Notes: a model not told the origin generated them from the letters alone. DNA of 64,000 nucleotides from Paenirhodobacter hankyongi (GCF_003664585.1 NZ_RCHI01000017.1:28037-92036); one strand, 5' to 3'. Counted from the first letter of the stretch, positions 1 to 8,821 are shown. A program made the numbers and translations.

Positions 1-404
1 GAGAGCTGGTGGATGCGCCGCCCGCCCATGCCGGGCAGTTTCACCAGGTCGAGAAGATGGGCCGCCTTCGCCTGCCGGGTGGCGCGGTCGGCGCCGCGGA
101 TGGCGAGCGGATAGGCGATGTTCTCGGCCACGTCGAGATGGGGGAAGAGCGCGAGCGACTGGAACACCATGCCCATGCCGCGCTTGTGGCTGGGCACGGC
201 GGAGAGGTCGGTGCCGCCGACCAGAATCCGCCCCTCGGACGGCGTCTCCAGCCCGGCGATCAGCCGCAACAGCGTGGTCTTGCCGCAGCCCGAGGGGCCG
301 AGCAGGCAGACGAACTTGCCGTTCGGAATGGTGATCGACACGTCGTCGAGCGCAAGATAGGTGCCGAAGCGTTTGCTCAGCCCCTCTATGCGGAGTTCGG
401 TCAT
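1..404 (-). CDS. ABC transporter ATP-binding protein, polyamine type (partial, 3' end outside window)
   Basis: N-terminal 134 residues of an ABC ATPase; the rest lies beyond the left edge. Walker A GPSGCGKTT is at residues 36-44 and the Q-loop glutamine is at about 82 (VFQSLALFPH). The sequence stops just before the LSGGQ signature would appear. The spacing resembles PotA/UgpC-like importers (inference). It follows the binding-protein gene at 462-1529 by 57 bp and is probably its ATPase, so the matching permease genes should lie outside the window. The ATG at 402-404 starts the conserved MTELRIEGLSKRFG beginning. Confidence 0.85.
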   Translation of the reverse strand, partial: MTELRIEGLSKRFGTYLALDDVSITIPNGKFVCLLGPSGCGKTTLLRLIAGLETPSEGRILVGGTDLSAVPSHKRGMGMVFQSLALFPHLDVAENIAYPLAIRGADRATRQAKAAHLLDLVKLPGMGGRRIHQL

Positions 405-461
405 GGGGCCTCCTCAGCCTTGGGCGGCCCCGGCCGGAACCGGGGCGCGCGGGGGGTCACC

Positions 462-1529
462 TCAGCCGGTGATCAGTTCCGACCACTTCTGCGACACCCA
501 GTCCCCCTTGTCGACATAGAGGGTCGAGAGCGGCAGGATCGGCGCCTTGTCGGACGAGACGGCGGCGAATTCGGCGTCGGTCAGATCGGTCAGGTTGCGC
601 GGCACCGTCGGCGCGGTGCCGACATTGCGCGACAGCTTCGCCTGCACCGCGGGCTGCGCCATGTAGTCGATGAAGACCTGCGCCTGATCGAGCATCTTCG
701 ACGCCTTCGACACCACCCACGAGCCCGAGTCGAGCACCGCGCCCTCCTCCGGGAAGGTCGAGCGCACCGGCTTGCCCTGGCTGGCGGCGAGGCCCGTCAC
801 GTCGTGGTAATACTCGCCCATCGGGATCTCTCCGGTTTCCAGCGCCTGCTGGAACTGGCCCTCGTCGCGATACCACAGCCGCACGTTCGGCTTCAGCTCG
901 GCGAGCTTCGCCATCACCTGAAGCACGCCGTCGTCGGTCTTCAGGATGTCGGTGCCGCCGAAGAAGGTGGTCGCGGTGATCTCGAGCAGGAACGAGTTCG
1001 AGGCGAGCGACATCAGCCCGAGCTTGTCCTTCTGCTCGGGCGCCCACAGCGCCTTCCACGAGGTCGGGGCCTCGGGGTAGGTCGCGGTGTTGGTGACCAG
1101 GCTGACATACCAGCTCACCGCGCCGGTGCCGTAAAGCGCGCCGTCTTCATAGTGGTGCACGAAATGCTCGGGCAGCACGCCGAGGTTCTTCATCTTGCTC
1201 TCGTCGAGCTTCGCCCACAGGCCCGCGCGCTCGCCCTTGATGCGCGCCACCTGCGCCATCATCGAGACATCGGCCGGCGCCTGGTTCGCGCGCGCCGCCT
1301 GACCCAGCTGCACCAGCCAGGCCTCGCCCGTGGGTTCGCCGATCGACTCGATCTCGATCCCGGTTTCCTTGGTGAAATCGGGATAGATGAACTTGTCGAA
1401 GCTGTTCTGGAAATAGCCGCCGTAGGTGCCCACCTTCAGCGCCGCGCCCGAGGCCCGCAGCACCGAGGGGGCTGCAAGCATCGCGGCGCCGGCCGAGGTG
1501 GCGGCAAGGAATGCACGTCTGTTGATCAT
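462..1529 (-). CDS. Extracellular solute-binding protein, spermidine/putrescine-type, Tat signal
   Basis: 355-residue periplasmic binding protein. The N-terminus INRRAFLAATSAG is a twin-arginine signal with arginines at residues 3-4, followed by a hydrophobic stretch and an Ala-rich cleavage region. The mature part (LKVGTYGGYFQNSFDKF, then ETGIEIESIGEPTGEAWL) resembles PotD/AfuA-like family 1 binding proteins. It lies 30 bp downstream of the agmatinase-family gene and just upstream of an ATPase, so the ligand is plausibly a polyamine or guanidino compound (inference). It is the second binding protein of this minus-strand operon; the first is at 6969-8018. Confidence 0.82.
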   Translation of the reverse strand: MINRRAFLAATSAGAAMLAAPSVLRASGAALKVGTYGGYFQNSFDKFIYPDFTKETGIEIESIGEPTGEAWLVQLGQAARANQAPADVSMMAQVARIKGERAGLWAKLDESKMKNLGVLPEHFVHHYEDGALYGTGAVSWYVSLVTNTATYPEAPTSWKALWAPEQKDKLGLMSLASNSFLLEITATTFFGGTDILKTDDGVLQVMAKLAELKPNVRLWYRDEGQFQQALETGEIPMGEYYHDVTGLAASQGKPVRSTFPEEGAVLDSGSWVVSKASKMLDQAQVFIDYMAQPAVQAKLSRNVGTAPTVPRNLTDLTDAEFAAVSSDKAPILPLSTLYVDKGDWVSQKWSELITG

Positions 1530-1559
1530 GGTCTTCTCCCTGGTGGTCCGGCTTGTGTG

Positions 1560-2513
1560 TCAGCGGCCCCGCGGCACGCCGGGCAGCGCGCAGAGCATCT
1601 CGAAGAGGAAGTTCGCGGCGATCACCGCGGTGTTGCCGGCCGGATCGTAGGGCGGCGAGACCTCGACCAGATCGCAGCCGACAAGGTTCAGCCCGGCGGT
1701 GCCGCGGATGATCTCGAGCCCCTGCATCGTGGTCAAGCCACCGACCTCGACGGTGCCGGTGCCGGGCGCGAAGGCCGGGTCGAGGCTGTCGATGTCATAG
1801 CTGAGATAGACCGGCGCATCGCCGATCTTCGCGCGGATCTCGGCCATCAGCGGCGTCAGCGACTTGTGCCAGCACTCCTCGGCCTGGATGCAGGTCCAGC
1901 CCTGCTTGCGGCCCCAGTCGAATTCCTCGCGCGAGTAGCCGGTGCCGCGCAGGCCGATCTGGAACACCTTGTCGTTGATCAGGCAGCCCTCTTCCCACGC
2001 GCGGCGGAACGGGCAGCCATGCGCGACGGTCTCGCCGAACATGTCCTCGTTGGTGTCGGAATGCGCGTCGACATGGATCAGCGCGACGGGCCCGTGGCGT
2101 TCCTTGATCGCGCGCAGGATCGGCCAGGTCAGGGTGTGGTCGCCGCCAAGGGTGAGCGGGATCACGCCGTGGCTCAGCACCTCGCGGTAATGGCTGGCGA
2201 TGATCTCGACCGATTTCTTCAGATCGAAGGTGTTGATCGGCACGTCCCCGATATCGGCCACCTGCAGCGCCTCGAAGGGCGCGGCGCCGGTCGCCATGTT
2301 GTAGGGGCGGATCATCCGGCTTTCGTCGCGAATCTGGCGCGGGCCGAGGCGGGTGCCCGCGCGGTTCGAGGTGCCGATATCCATCGGAATGCCGAGGAAG
2401 CAGGCATCGAGCCCCGCCGCCGAGGGCGCCGCCGGCAGGCGCATCATCGTGGCCGGTCCCCCGAAGCGGGGCATGGTGTTGCCGCCAAGCGGCTGGTTCA
2501 GCGTTTTCGTCAT
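1560..2513 (-). CDS. speB: Agmatinase/guanidinobutyrase-family ureohydrolase
   Basis: 317-residue manganese/nickel ureohydrolase that hydrolyses a guanidino group to urea plus an amine; the substrate is not fixed by sequence. Metal ligands are visible: GGDH (His126), DAHSD (Asp149, His151, Asp153) and YDIDSLDPAFAPGTGT (Asp240, Asp242). The start is the ATG at 2511-2513 because GGAGG lies 5 bp upstream; the frame is open further upstream but runs towards the LysR gene. The gene sits inside a polyamine-type ABC operon, which supports agmatine, guanidinobutyrate or a related compound as substrate. The symbol is given for the family, not for proven specificity. Confidence 0.85.
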   Translation of the reverse strand: MTKTLNQPLGGNTMPRFGGPATMMRLPAAPSAAGLDACFLGIPMDIGTSNRAGTRLGPRQIRDESRMIRPYNMATGAAPFEALQVADIGDVPINTFDLKKSVEIIASHYREVLSHGVIPLTLGGDHTLTWPILRAIKERHGPVALIHVDAHSDTNEDMFGETVAHGCPFRRAWEEGCLINDKVFQIGLRGTGYSREEFDWGRKQGWTCIQAEECWHKSLTPLMAEIRAKIGDAPVYLSYDIDSLDPAFAPGTGTVEVGGLTTMQGLEIIRGTAGLNLVGCDLVEVSPPYDPAGNTAVIAANFLFEMLCALPGVPRGR

Positions 2514-2580
2514 TCTCGCCTCCATCTGAGGAGGAGGATGCGGCAGGGAATGCTTCGAAAGAATACCTGTGTATCGAAGT

Positions 2581-3549
2581 TCAGTTGGACAAAACCCGAT
2601 GTTTGTCCTCGGCGCTGCCGGATTCTTCGGCACCCCGGCCCGAGGCGGCGAGCGGCGTGGGGTAAAGCGCCTCGAGCTCGCTCAGCAGCGCCTTCGCCAG
2701 CGGTGCAACCTCGGTCGCGTCGCGGGTGATCGCGTCGAAGGGGCAGCGATAGACGAAATGCTCGGGCAGGATCCGGCGCAGCCGTCCGTGATCGCACCAG
2801 CGCTTGGCCACATGGTCGGGCAGATAGCCGATGAAGGCGCCGGTCAGGATCATGATCAGCTGTTGTTCCAGCCCCTGCGCCATCGCGGTCGAGTTGCGGA
2901 AATCGCGGTTGTTCCAGTGATCCTCGCGCCAATAGCTGCGCCCGACGGTCTTCAGCGAGGCGACGAATTCGGGCGTCAGATCGGCGTCGGGCACCGACCA
3001 CAGCCGGTGGCCGCGGGCGCAGTAAAGCGTGTTGCGTTCCTCATAGAGCGGCGTGTAGCGCAGCCCCGCCACCTTGTGCGGGAACGACCCGATGCCGAGG
3101 TGCAGAACCCCGTCCAGCACCCGCGTCTGCAATTCCTGCGGTGAGGTCTGGGCAATCTCGAAACGGATCGCGGAGGAGCGTTTCTCGAGCGCGGCCAGGG
3201 CTTCATACAGGCGGAAATTCGGGTCGGTCACCACGCTGTCGACGACGCCGATGCGCAAGGTGCCGGCAAGCGTGTCGCGCAGCGCCGCGGTTTCCGAGAC
3301 GAACCCGTCCATCGCGGCCAGCAGCCGCTCGATCGCGCGGTGCACCTGTTCGCCGCGCTGCGTCAGACGGAACCCGGCGCGGCCGCGCCGGCACAGGGTC
3401 ACACCGAGCCGGTCCTCGAGCGCCGAGATCTGCGCCGAGATCGTCGAGGCCGAGACGTTCAGCTCGGCCTGTGCGGCGGCAAAGCCGCGATGGCGCACCA
3501 CCGCGTCGAAGACGCGCAACAGGCGGATGTCGGTTCCGGCAAGCTGCAT
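2581..3549 (-). CDS. LysR-family transcriptional regulator
   Basis: 322 residues. The N-terminal winged HTH (MQLAGTDIRLLRVFDAVVRH, then SASTISAQISALEDRLG) spans roughly residues 1-60, followed by the LysR substrate-binding domain. The start at 3547-3549 is preceded by GGGAGGG; an in-frame ATG 15 codons upstream lacks a comparable site and would overlap the MBL gene. The gene lies within the minus-strand ABC/ureohydrolase operon, 37 bp after the MBL gene and 67 bp before the ureohydrolase. It is thus a co-transcribed regulator rather than the usual divergent one. Its inducer is unknown; a guanidino or polyamine ligand is inferred from context. Confidence 0.88.
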   Translation of the reverse strand: MQLAGTDIRLLRVFDAVVRHRGFAAAQAELNVSASTISAQISALEDRLGVTLCRRGRAGFRLTQRGEQVHRAIERLLAAMDGFVSETAALRDTLAGTLRIGVVDSVVTDPNFRLYEALAALEKRSSAIRFEIAQTSPQELQTRVLDGVLHLGIGSFPHKVAGLRYTPLYEERNTLYCARGHRLWSVPDADLTPEFVASLKTVGRSYWREDHWNNRDFRNSTAMAQGLEQQLIMILTGAFIGYLPDHVAKRWCDHGRLRRILPEHFVYRCPFDAITRDATEVAPLAKALLSELEALYPTPLAASGRGAEESGSAEDKHRVLSN

Positions 3550-3586
3550 CGAGACCCTCCCGGCCGGGCGGGGCGGGACCTGCCGC

Positions 3587-4315
3587 TCAGGCACCCTTCT
3601 CCCTCAGCCAGGCGGTGATGATGTCACGCAGCCTCTCGCCGGAAAAGGAGGGAAAATGCCCGCCATGCACCACCCGCACCGGCAGCCGGGCAAGGCGCTG
3701 CATCGAGCGCAGGTAATCCCCGGCATTCGAGTGATAGGTCTCCTCGACCAGCGGGCCGTCATAGACGATGTCGCCCGAGATCAGCACGCCGCTCGCCGCT
3801 TCCCACAACGCGATGCCGCCGGGGGAATGGCCCGGCGTGTGGATCACCTCGAACTGCCGGTCGCCGAGGTCGATGATGTCGCCATCGGCCAGGAGCCGCG
3901 TCGCCGGCGCCGCCTTCACCGCGTAAGTGGCGGACTGATAGGGCTCGGGCGGCAGCGCATCGAAGATCTCGTCGGTCACATAGCCCGCCGCCACCGTGTT
4001 CTCGCGCGTCGGCCGGGCGAGGATCTCGGCCTCGGCGGCATGGCACAGCCGGCAGGGGAATTCGTGGCTGCAGCCGACATGGTCGAAATGGGTATGGCTT
4101 GCGACGGCATCGAGCGGCCGCTCGGTCACCAGCGGCACCCATTCGCGCAGCGACACCACGCCCATGCCGCTGTCCACCAGCATGTCGCGGTCGCGCCCGC
4201 GCACATGCCAGATGTTGCAGCGATAGAACTCCTGGATGAAGGGCTCGTCGATCTGGGTGATGTCGTCGCCGGCGCTGCGGATGCGGTACCAGTCGGCGGG
4301 GGGAATGCGTCTCAT
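3587..4315 (-). CDS. MBL-fold metallo-hydrolase
   Basis: 242-residue metallo-beta-lactamase-fold enzyme with an intact zinc motif HTHFDH at residues 74-79 and a later HTPGHSPGG and SGDIVYDG, giving a complete two-metal site. The substrate cannot be read from sequence. The start ATG at 4313-4315 overlaps the stop of the upstream ABC ATPase gene by ATGA, showing translational coupling with the transporter. Its product probably acts in the cytosol on an imported compound or on a lactone or thioester intermediate (inference). Confidence 0.85.
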   Translation of the reverse strand: MRRIPPADWYRIRSAGDDITQIDEPFIQEFYRCNIWHVRGRDRDMLVDSGMGVVSLREWVPLVTERPLDAVASHTHFDHVGCSHEFPCRLCHAAEAEILARPTRENTVAAGYVTDEIFDALPPEPYQSATYAVKAAPATRLLADGDIIDLGDRQFEVIHTPGHSPGGIALWEAASGVLISGDIVYDGPLVEETYHSNAGDYLRSMQRLARLPVRVVHGGHFPSFSGERLRDIITAWLREKGA

Positions 4316-5346
4316 GCGGCCTCCGGTTCGGGCAGGACGATCGGGTTGCGGCCATGAAGCATCACTTCCGCCCCGGGCGCCAGCACCGTGCCCTGCGGCA
4401 GGTGCGCGACAAGGCGCATCCCGGGCGCGGCAAGGGGGGCGAAATGCGCGCGCAGATAGGCGCCGAAGAACGCCGCCTCGACCAGCCGCGCCGGGCCGAG
4501 CGCCAGATCGCCCGACAGCCCCACCGATTCCGGGCGCAGGCACAGCACGCCGCGCGCGGGCGTGGGAAGCGCGAGTGGGCCGAGCGGGCTGCTGACCCCT
4601 GCCCCGTCGCCGCGGGTGACGGGGATGCGGTTCACCTCGCCCATGAAATTCGCGGTGAAGAGGGTCGCCGGCCGCATGTAGACCTCTTCGGGCGTGCCGC
4701 AATGCTCGATCCGGCCGGCGTTCATCACCACGATCCGGTCGGCGACGGCCATCGCCTCTTCCTGATCGTGGGTGACATGCACGAAGGTGGTGCCGACGCG
4801 GCGCTGGATCGCCTTCAGCTCGTCCTGCATCTGCCGGCGCAGCTTCAGATCCAGCGCGCCGAGCGGTTCGTCGAGCAGCAGAACCTCGGGCTCGACGGCA
4901 AGCGCACGGGCGAGCGCCACGCGCTGCCGCTGCCCGCCCGACAGCTCATGCGGGCGCCGACCGGCCTTGTCGGCGAGCCCGACCATCGCCAGCATCTCCT
5001 CGGCCTTCGCGTTGCGCGCCGACCGCCCCACGCCCCGCATCCGCAGCCCGAAGCCGACGTTGTCGCGCAGGCTCATGTGCGGAAAAAGGGCATAGTCCTG
5101 AAACATCGTCGTCGTCGGGCGGTCCTTCGGCACGACCTGCGTCATGTCGCGCCCGCCGATCGTCACCCGCCCCTCTGTGGGGGTCAGGAAGCCGCCCAGG
5201 ATCGACAGCAGCGTGGTCTTGCCGCAGCCCGAGGGGCCGAGCAGCACGATGAACTCGCCGGGCGCGATGGTCAGGTCGACCCGGCGCAGCGCGGTGAAGC
5301 TGCCGAAGCGGTGTTGAACGGCGTCGATGCGCACCTCGGCGGTCAT
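4312..5346 (-). CDS. ABC transporter ATP-binding protein (PotA-like)
   Basis: 344 residues. Walker A GPSGCGKTT is at 37-45, the Q-loop at Gln83, the signature LSGGQ at 135-139, Walker B VLLLDE at 155-160 and the switch His193. A C-terminal TOBE-like region follows from about residue 240. Length and layout match importers of polyamines and similar cations. The start overlaps the permease stop by four bases, and the stop overlaps the MBL start. It forms one importer with the permeases at 5343-6113 and 6113-6967 and the binding protein at 6969-8018. Confidence 0.9.
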   Translation of the reverse strand: MTAEVRIDAVQHRFGSFTALRRVDLTIAPGEFIVLLGPSGCGKTTLLSILGGFLTPTEGRVTIGGRDMTQVVPKDRPTTTMFQDYALFPHMSLRDNVGFGLRMRGVGRSARNAKAEEMLAMVGLADKAGRRPHELSGGQRQRVALARALAVEPEVLLLDEPLGALDLKLRRQMQDELKAIQRRVGTTFVHVTHDQEEAMAVADRIVVMNAGRIEHCGTPEEVYMRPATLFTANFMGEVNRIPVTRGDGAGVSSPLGPLALPTPARGVLCLRPESVGLSGDLALGPARLVEAAFFGAYLRAHFAPLAAPGMRLVAHLPQGTVLAPGAEVMLHGRNPIVLPEPEAA

Positions 5347-6113
5347 TTTCTGGCCTTTCGGAAAAGTGTGAACTCAAGCGTGACGGTGATCGCCACCGAG
5401 ACGAGGAAGACGAGCGAGCCGATCGCGTTGGTCTTGGGCGACAGCCCCGAGCGCAGCATCGACCAGATCTCGACCGGCAAGGTGACGTCGAAGCGGGTCA
5501 GCAGGAAGGCGATGATGAACTCGTCCCAGCTGAAGGTGACCGACAGAAAGAAGGCCGCGGCCAGCGCCGGCGCCAGCATCGGCGCCGAGACCAGCGCCAG
5601 CACCTGCCATTCGCCGGCGCCAAGGTCGCGCGCGGCGCGCATCGCGTTCTTCTGATGCTCGCCCATGGCGGCGTAGAGGATCGAGAAGCACAGCGGCAGG
5701 TTGATGACGACATGGCCGATGCCGGTGGTCAGCAGCGAGGGGCCGACGCCGGCCGCGTTGAACATCTGCAGCAGGCCGAGCGCGATGATCAGATAGCTGA
5801 CCGTCATCGGCGCGATCAGCAGCGCCCGCATCGCCAGCGTGCCGGGCAGCGCCACCCGCGCCAGTCCCGAGGCCGCCATGAACCCCAGAAGCAGCGCCAC
5901 GGTCGAGGAGCCGAGCGCCACCAGCAGCGAATTGCCAAGTGCCGCCATCAGGTCGCGGTCGCTCAGGATCTCGGCATACCATTTCAGCGTCGCGCCGCGG
6001 AACGGCGGCACCGGCAGCCGGCCGTCCTGGAACGAGAACACGACCAGCACGACGACCGGCAGCAGGATGAAGGCGAAAAGCGCGACCAGATAGGCCCAGG
6101 ACAGCACGCGCAT
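5343..6113 (-). CDS. ABC transporter permease (PotC-like)
   Basis: 256-residue inner-membrane permease with about six predicted helices, starting at MRVLSWAYLVALFAFILLP. The EAA-type cytoplasmic loop is visible as AARDLGAGEWQVLALVSAPML at roughly residues 165-185. The start ATG (6111-6113) shares one base with the stop of the preceding permease. It is the second membrane subunit of the importer with 4312-5346 and 6969-8018. Confidence 0.9.
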   Translation of the reverse strand: MRVLSWAYLVALFAFILLPVVVLVVFSFQDGRLPVPPFRGATLKWYAEILSDRDLMAALGNSLLVALGSSTVALLLGFMAASGLARVALPGTLAMRALLIAPMTVSYLIIALGLLQMFNAAGVGPSLLTTGIGHVVINLPLCFSILYAAMGEHQKNAMRAARDLGAGEWQVLALVSAPMLAPALAAAFFLSVTFSWDEFIIAFLLTRFDVTLPVEIWSMLRSGLSPKTNAIGSLVFLVSVAITVTLEFTLFRKARK

Positions 6114-6967
6114 CAGACCCGCTCCATCTTCAGCCAGCGCGCGCAGGCGGCATAGGCCAGCGTCACCAGCGCCATCAGCACCACCGACAGCGCCGAGGCC
6201 ATGGGGTAATCGCCGCGCCGGCCGAGCTGCAGCATGATCAGCTGCGGCAGGGTCAGCTCGTTGTTGCCGCCCAGGATCTGCGGCGTGATGTAATCGCCGA
6301 TGCACAGCACGAAGGTCAGGAAGGCGCCGGTCATCACGCCCGGCAGGGTCAGCGGCAGGATGACGAGGCGGATCACCTGGAACCGCGAGGCGCCCAGATC
6401 CTCGGCCGCGCGGGCATAGTTGGGCGAGAGCTGCACGAGGTTCGAATAGATCGTCAGCGTCAGCAGCATGACGAAGAAATGGACGAAGCCGATGACCGTC
6501 GCCGCCCGCGTCGCCATGATCTGCACCGGCGCGTCAAGGAGGCCCAGACCCACGAGCGCGGTCATCACCACCCCCTTCTGGCCCAGCACCAGCGCCCAGG
6601 AATAGGAGCGCACGACATAGGACGTCCAGAACGGCAGCACGGCCAGCAGCAGCGCCAGCCGCCGCCAGCGCGGAGGCACCCGGGTGGCGATGATCCAGGC
6701 CAAGGGCCACGCCAGCGCCACCGAGATCACCGTGACGATCAGCGTGATCTGCAGCGAGACCCAGATCCCCCGGCTCAGCGCCGGTTCGGTGAAGATCCGC
6801 AGATAGTTGCCGAGGTCGGGCCCCGGCACCATCTCGCGCCCGTCCAGATGGCCGAGGCTGATCCAGACCATGGCGGCGAAGGGCAGCACGAAGAATGCCA
6901 CCGTCCAGAGCAGCGCCGGCAGCACCAGCGCCGCCCCCTGCCGTTTCTCGATCGCCTCGATGCCCAT
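6113..6967 (-). CDS. ABC transporter permease (PotB-like)
   Basis: 284-residue inner-membrane permease beginning MGIEAIEKRQGAALVLPALL. It carries six hydrophobic segments and the EAA loop ARAAEDLGASRFQVIRLVILP, with conserved NYLRIFTEPAL and PFWTSYVVRSYSW segments typical of polyamine importers. The start at 6965-6967 lies directly after the binding-protein stop, giving a tight operon. Confidence 0.9.
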   Translation of the reverse strand: MGIEAIEKRQGAALVLPALLWTVAFFVLPFAAMVWISLGHLDGREMVPGPDLGNYLRIFTEPALSRGIWVSLQITLIVTVISVALAWPLAWIIATRVPPRWRRLALLLAVLPFWTSYVVRSYSWALVLGQKGVVMTALVGLGLLDAPVQIMATRAATVIGFVHFFVMLLTLTIYSNLVQLSPNYARAAEDLGASRFQVIRLVILPLTLPGVMTGAFLTFVLCIGDYITPQILGGNNELTLPQLIMLQLGRRGDYPMASALSVVLMALVTLAYAACARWLKMERV

Positions 6968-6968
6968 C

Positions 6969-8018
6969 TCAGTTCTGCAGCATCTCGGTCCAGAGGTCCT
7001 GCATCGCGGCATCGGTCGCCGCATCCGGCACCGGGTAAAGCTGCGCGCGGGCAAGATAGTCGTCCTGCTCGTCCCAGCGGAGCACCGCCTTCTGATCGGC
7101 GTCGAGCTGCGCGCCCGCCTTGCGGTTCGCCGGCATCCCCCAGTAGCACGACGAGGTGGCCAGCCGCGCCTGTCCCTCGGGCGAGGTGATGTATTTCACG
7201 AATTCAAGCGCCAGCTCGGGCTTTTTCGAGTCCTTCAGCACGGCGATGGACTGCGCCCAGAGAAGCCCGCCCTCGGCCGGGATGGTCCAGTCGAGGTCGG
7301 GGTTTTCCGCGTGCAACACCGCGGTCAGCCATTCGCCGCCGCCGACCAGCACGTCGACCTCGCCGGTCGCGAGCGCGGTCTGGCTCGCCACCACGTCCGA
7401 GACCTGCTTCGAGGCGGCCTTGAGCGCGAAGAGCGGCGCCTTGATCCGCTCGAGCGCGGCCGCGTCCAGATCCCTGGTCGCGATCCCCTGCGACAGACCG
7501 ACGATCCCCTCGACCGGCAGATAATAGTCATAGACCGCGATGCGGCCGTCATACTTGCCCGAGAACAGCGTCTTCAGGCTCTTCATGTCCTCGGGATCGA
7601 CCGCCGCCTTGTTGAAGGCGATGGTGTTGTAACCGAACTTCTCGGTGACGGCATAGGTCACGCCATCGACCGAATTGTTCGCGGCCATCACCACCTGCGG
7701 GAAGTAATCGGCCGTCGCCATCTCGGCTGCGGGCAGCGGCGCCAGCAGCCCGCGCTCGACCGCGCGATGCACGTCGACCGCGTCGATCACCATCACGTCC
7801 CAATCGCCCGGGCGCGACTGCTCGAGGATCGTCAGACCCGCCGCCGTGCCCTCGTATTCCTTGGTGTTGACCTTGACGCCATGCGCCTTCTCGAAGGGTT
7901 CGAGCAGCGCCGGGTCCGCATGGTCGCACCAGATCAGCGCGTTCAGCTCCTCGGCCTGGGCCGTCGGGGCGAGGGCGGCCAGAACGGCGGCCGCAGCACA
8001 GGAAGTCGTCAGTCTCAT
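6969..8018 (-). CDS. Extracellular solute-binding protein (PotD/PotF-type)
   Basis: 349-residue periplasmic binding protein with a Sec signal (MRLTTSCAAAAVLAALAPTA, cleavage near AQA-EE). The mature part begins ELNALIWCDHADPALLEPF, a spermidine/putrescine-binding-like pattern. Of two nearby in-frame ATGs, 8016-8018 has GGGAG with 6-bp spacing, whereas 8022-8024 abuts it, so the inner one is preferred. First gene of the long minus-strand operon, facing the TetR gene at 8127 across a 108-bp region with a dyad at 8064-8089. Confidence 0.85.
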   Translation of the reverse strand: MRLTTSCAAAAVLAALAPTAQAEELNALIWCDHADPALLEPFEKAHGVKVNTKEYEGTAAGLTILEQSRPGDWDVMVIDAVDVHRAVERGLLAPLPAAEMATADYFPQVVMAANNSVDGVTYAVTEKFGYNTIAFNKAAVDPEDMKSLKTLFSGKYDGRIAVYDYYLPVEGIVGLSQGIATRDLDAAALERIKAPLFALKAASKQVSDVVASQTALATGEVDVLVGGGEWLTAVLHAENPDLDWTIPAEGGLLWAQSIAVLKDSKKPELALEFVKYITSPEGQARLATSSCYWGMPANRKAGAQLDADQKAVLRWDEQDDYLARAQLYPVPDAATDAAMQDLWTEMLQN

Positions 8019-8063
8019 CGTCATCTCCCGTTGGGTCCGGCACGTCTTCGGCGCCGCTTGCAG

Positions 8064-8089
8064 AAAAAAATTGAACGCATTCATTTTTT
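8064..8089. promoter_or_regulatory. Candidate TetR operator between divergent operons
   Basis: An A6/T6-flanked imperfect inverted repeat: AAAAAA, then TGAA-CGCA-TTCA, then TTTTTT. It sits in the 108 bp between the ABC importer operon (minus) and the TetR gene (plus). It is strikingly AT-rich against the GC-rich surroundings. The position suits autoregulation by the TetR protein plus control of the operon; binding is inferred. Confidence 0.45.
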
Positions 8090-8126
8090 CAGTCAATGAT
8101 AATTTTGAAGAGACGGGAGGGCCGCG

Positions 8127-8756
8127 ATGGCCGGGCTGCGGGAAAGACAGAAGGCGAAACGGAACCGCTCGATCCTGACGGCGGCAAGCGCACTTTTTGG
8201 GCAGGTCGGATACGAGGCGGCGCGAATCGACGCCATCGCGGAGGCCGCCGAGGTCTCGGTGGGCACCTTCTACAACTATTTCGAGAACAAGGCGGACCTG
8301 CTGCTCGCCATCGTCTCGATGGAGGTCGAGGAGGTGCTGCATCAGGGCGAATCCGTGGTCGCCGCGCCCCCCGCGACGGCCGAGGCGGCGCTTTTCGCGC
8401 TGATCTCGACCTATTACGACCATTCCCTCGTCTATCTGACGAAGGAGATGTGGCGCACCGCGATGGCGCTCTCGATCCAGCACCCGGAAACGCCCTTCTC
8501 GCGGCGTTATTTCGAGCTTGATGCGGCGCTGGCCGAACAGGTGACGGCGCTCTTGCGCGGGCTTCAGGCGCGCGGCACGATCCGGCGTGACGCCGATGCC
8601 GCGGCGCTTGGCGAGGTGATCTTCGCCGATCTGAACGCGATGTTCACCGGCTTCACCATGGACGAGACGATGCCGCTTGCGACCCTGACCGGGCGGATGG
8701 CGGCGCATGTCGCGGCGCTGACCGGGCTGCTGGCCCCGCCGCTGCGGACGGTCTGA
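8127..8756 (+). CDS. TetR-family transcriptional regulator
   Basis: 209 residues. The N-terminal TetR HTH is clear (SILTAASALFGQVGYEAARIDAIAE, then VSVGTFYNYFENKADLLLAIV, residues about 16-62), followed by a helical ligand domain. The start has GGGAGG 7 bp upstream. It is divergent from the polyamine/guanidino ABC operon and is its probable local regulator. A perfect 13-bp hairpin follows the stop. Confidence 0.9.
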   Translation: MAGLRERQKAKRNRSILTAASALFGQVGYEAARIDAIAEAAEVSVGTFYNYFENKADLLLAIVSMEVEEVLHQGESVVAAPPATAEAALFALISTYYDHSLVYLTKEMWRTAMALSIQHPETPFSRRYFELDAALAEQVTALLRGLQARGTIRRDADAAALGEVIFADLNAMFTGFTMDETMPLATLTGRMAAHVAALTGLLAPPLRTV

Positions 8757-8764
8757 ACGCGAAA

Positions 8765-8799
8765 GGCCCCCGGCCCCGGGGGAACGGGGGCCGGGGGCC
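8765..8799. terminator. Perfect 13-bp GC hairpin between convergent genes
   Basis: GGCCCCCGGCCCC at 8765-8777 pairs perfectly with 8787-8799 around a 9-nt loop. It lies between the stop of the TetR gene (8756) and the stop of the convergent NCS1 permease gene (8822). There is no long U tract, but the position suggests a bidirectional terminator. Confidence 0.6.
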
Positions 8800-8821
8800 G
8801 CGATGCGGCACGACGGGCGGC

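Noticed and set aside
9..2729. A 906-codon open frame on the plus strand
   Set aside because: It is antisense to four recognisable minus-strand genes, has an Arg/His/Gly-rich composition typical of GC-rich shadow frames and shows no domain.
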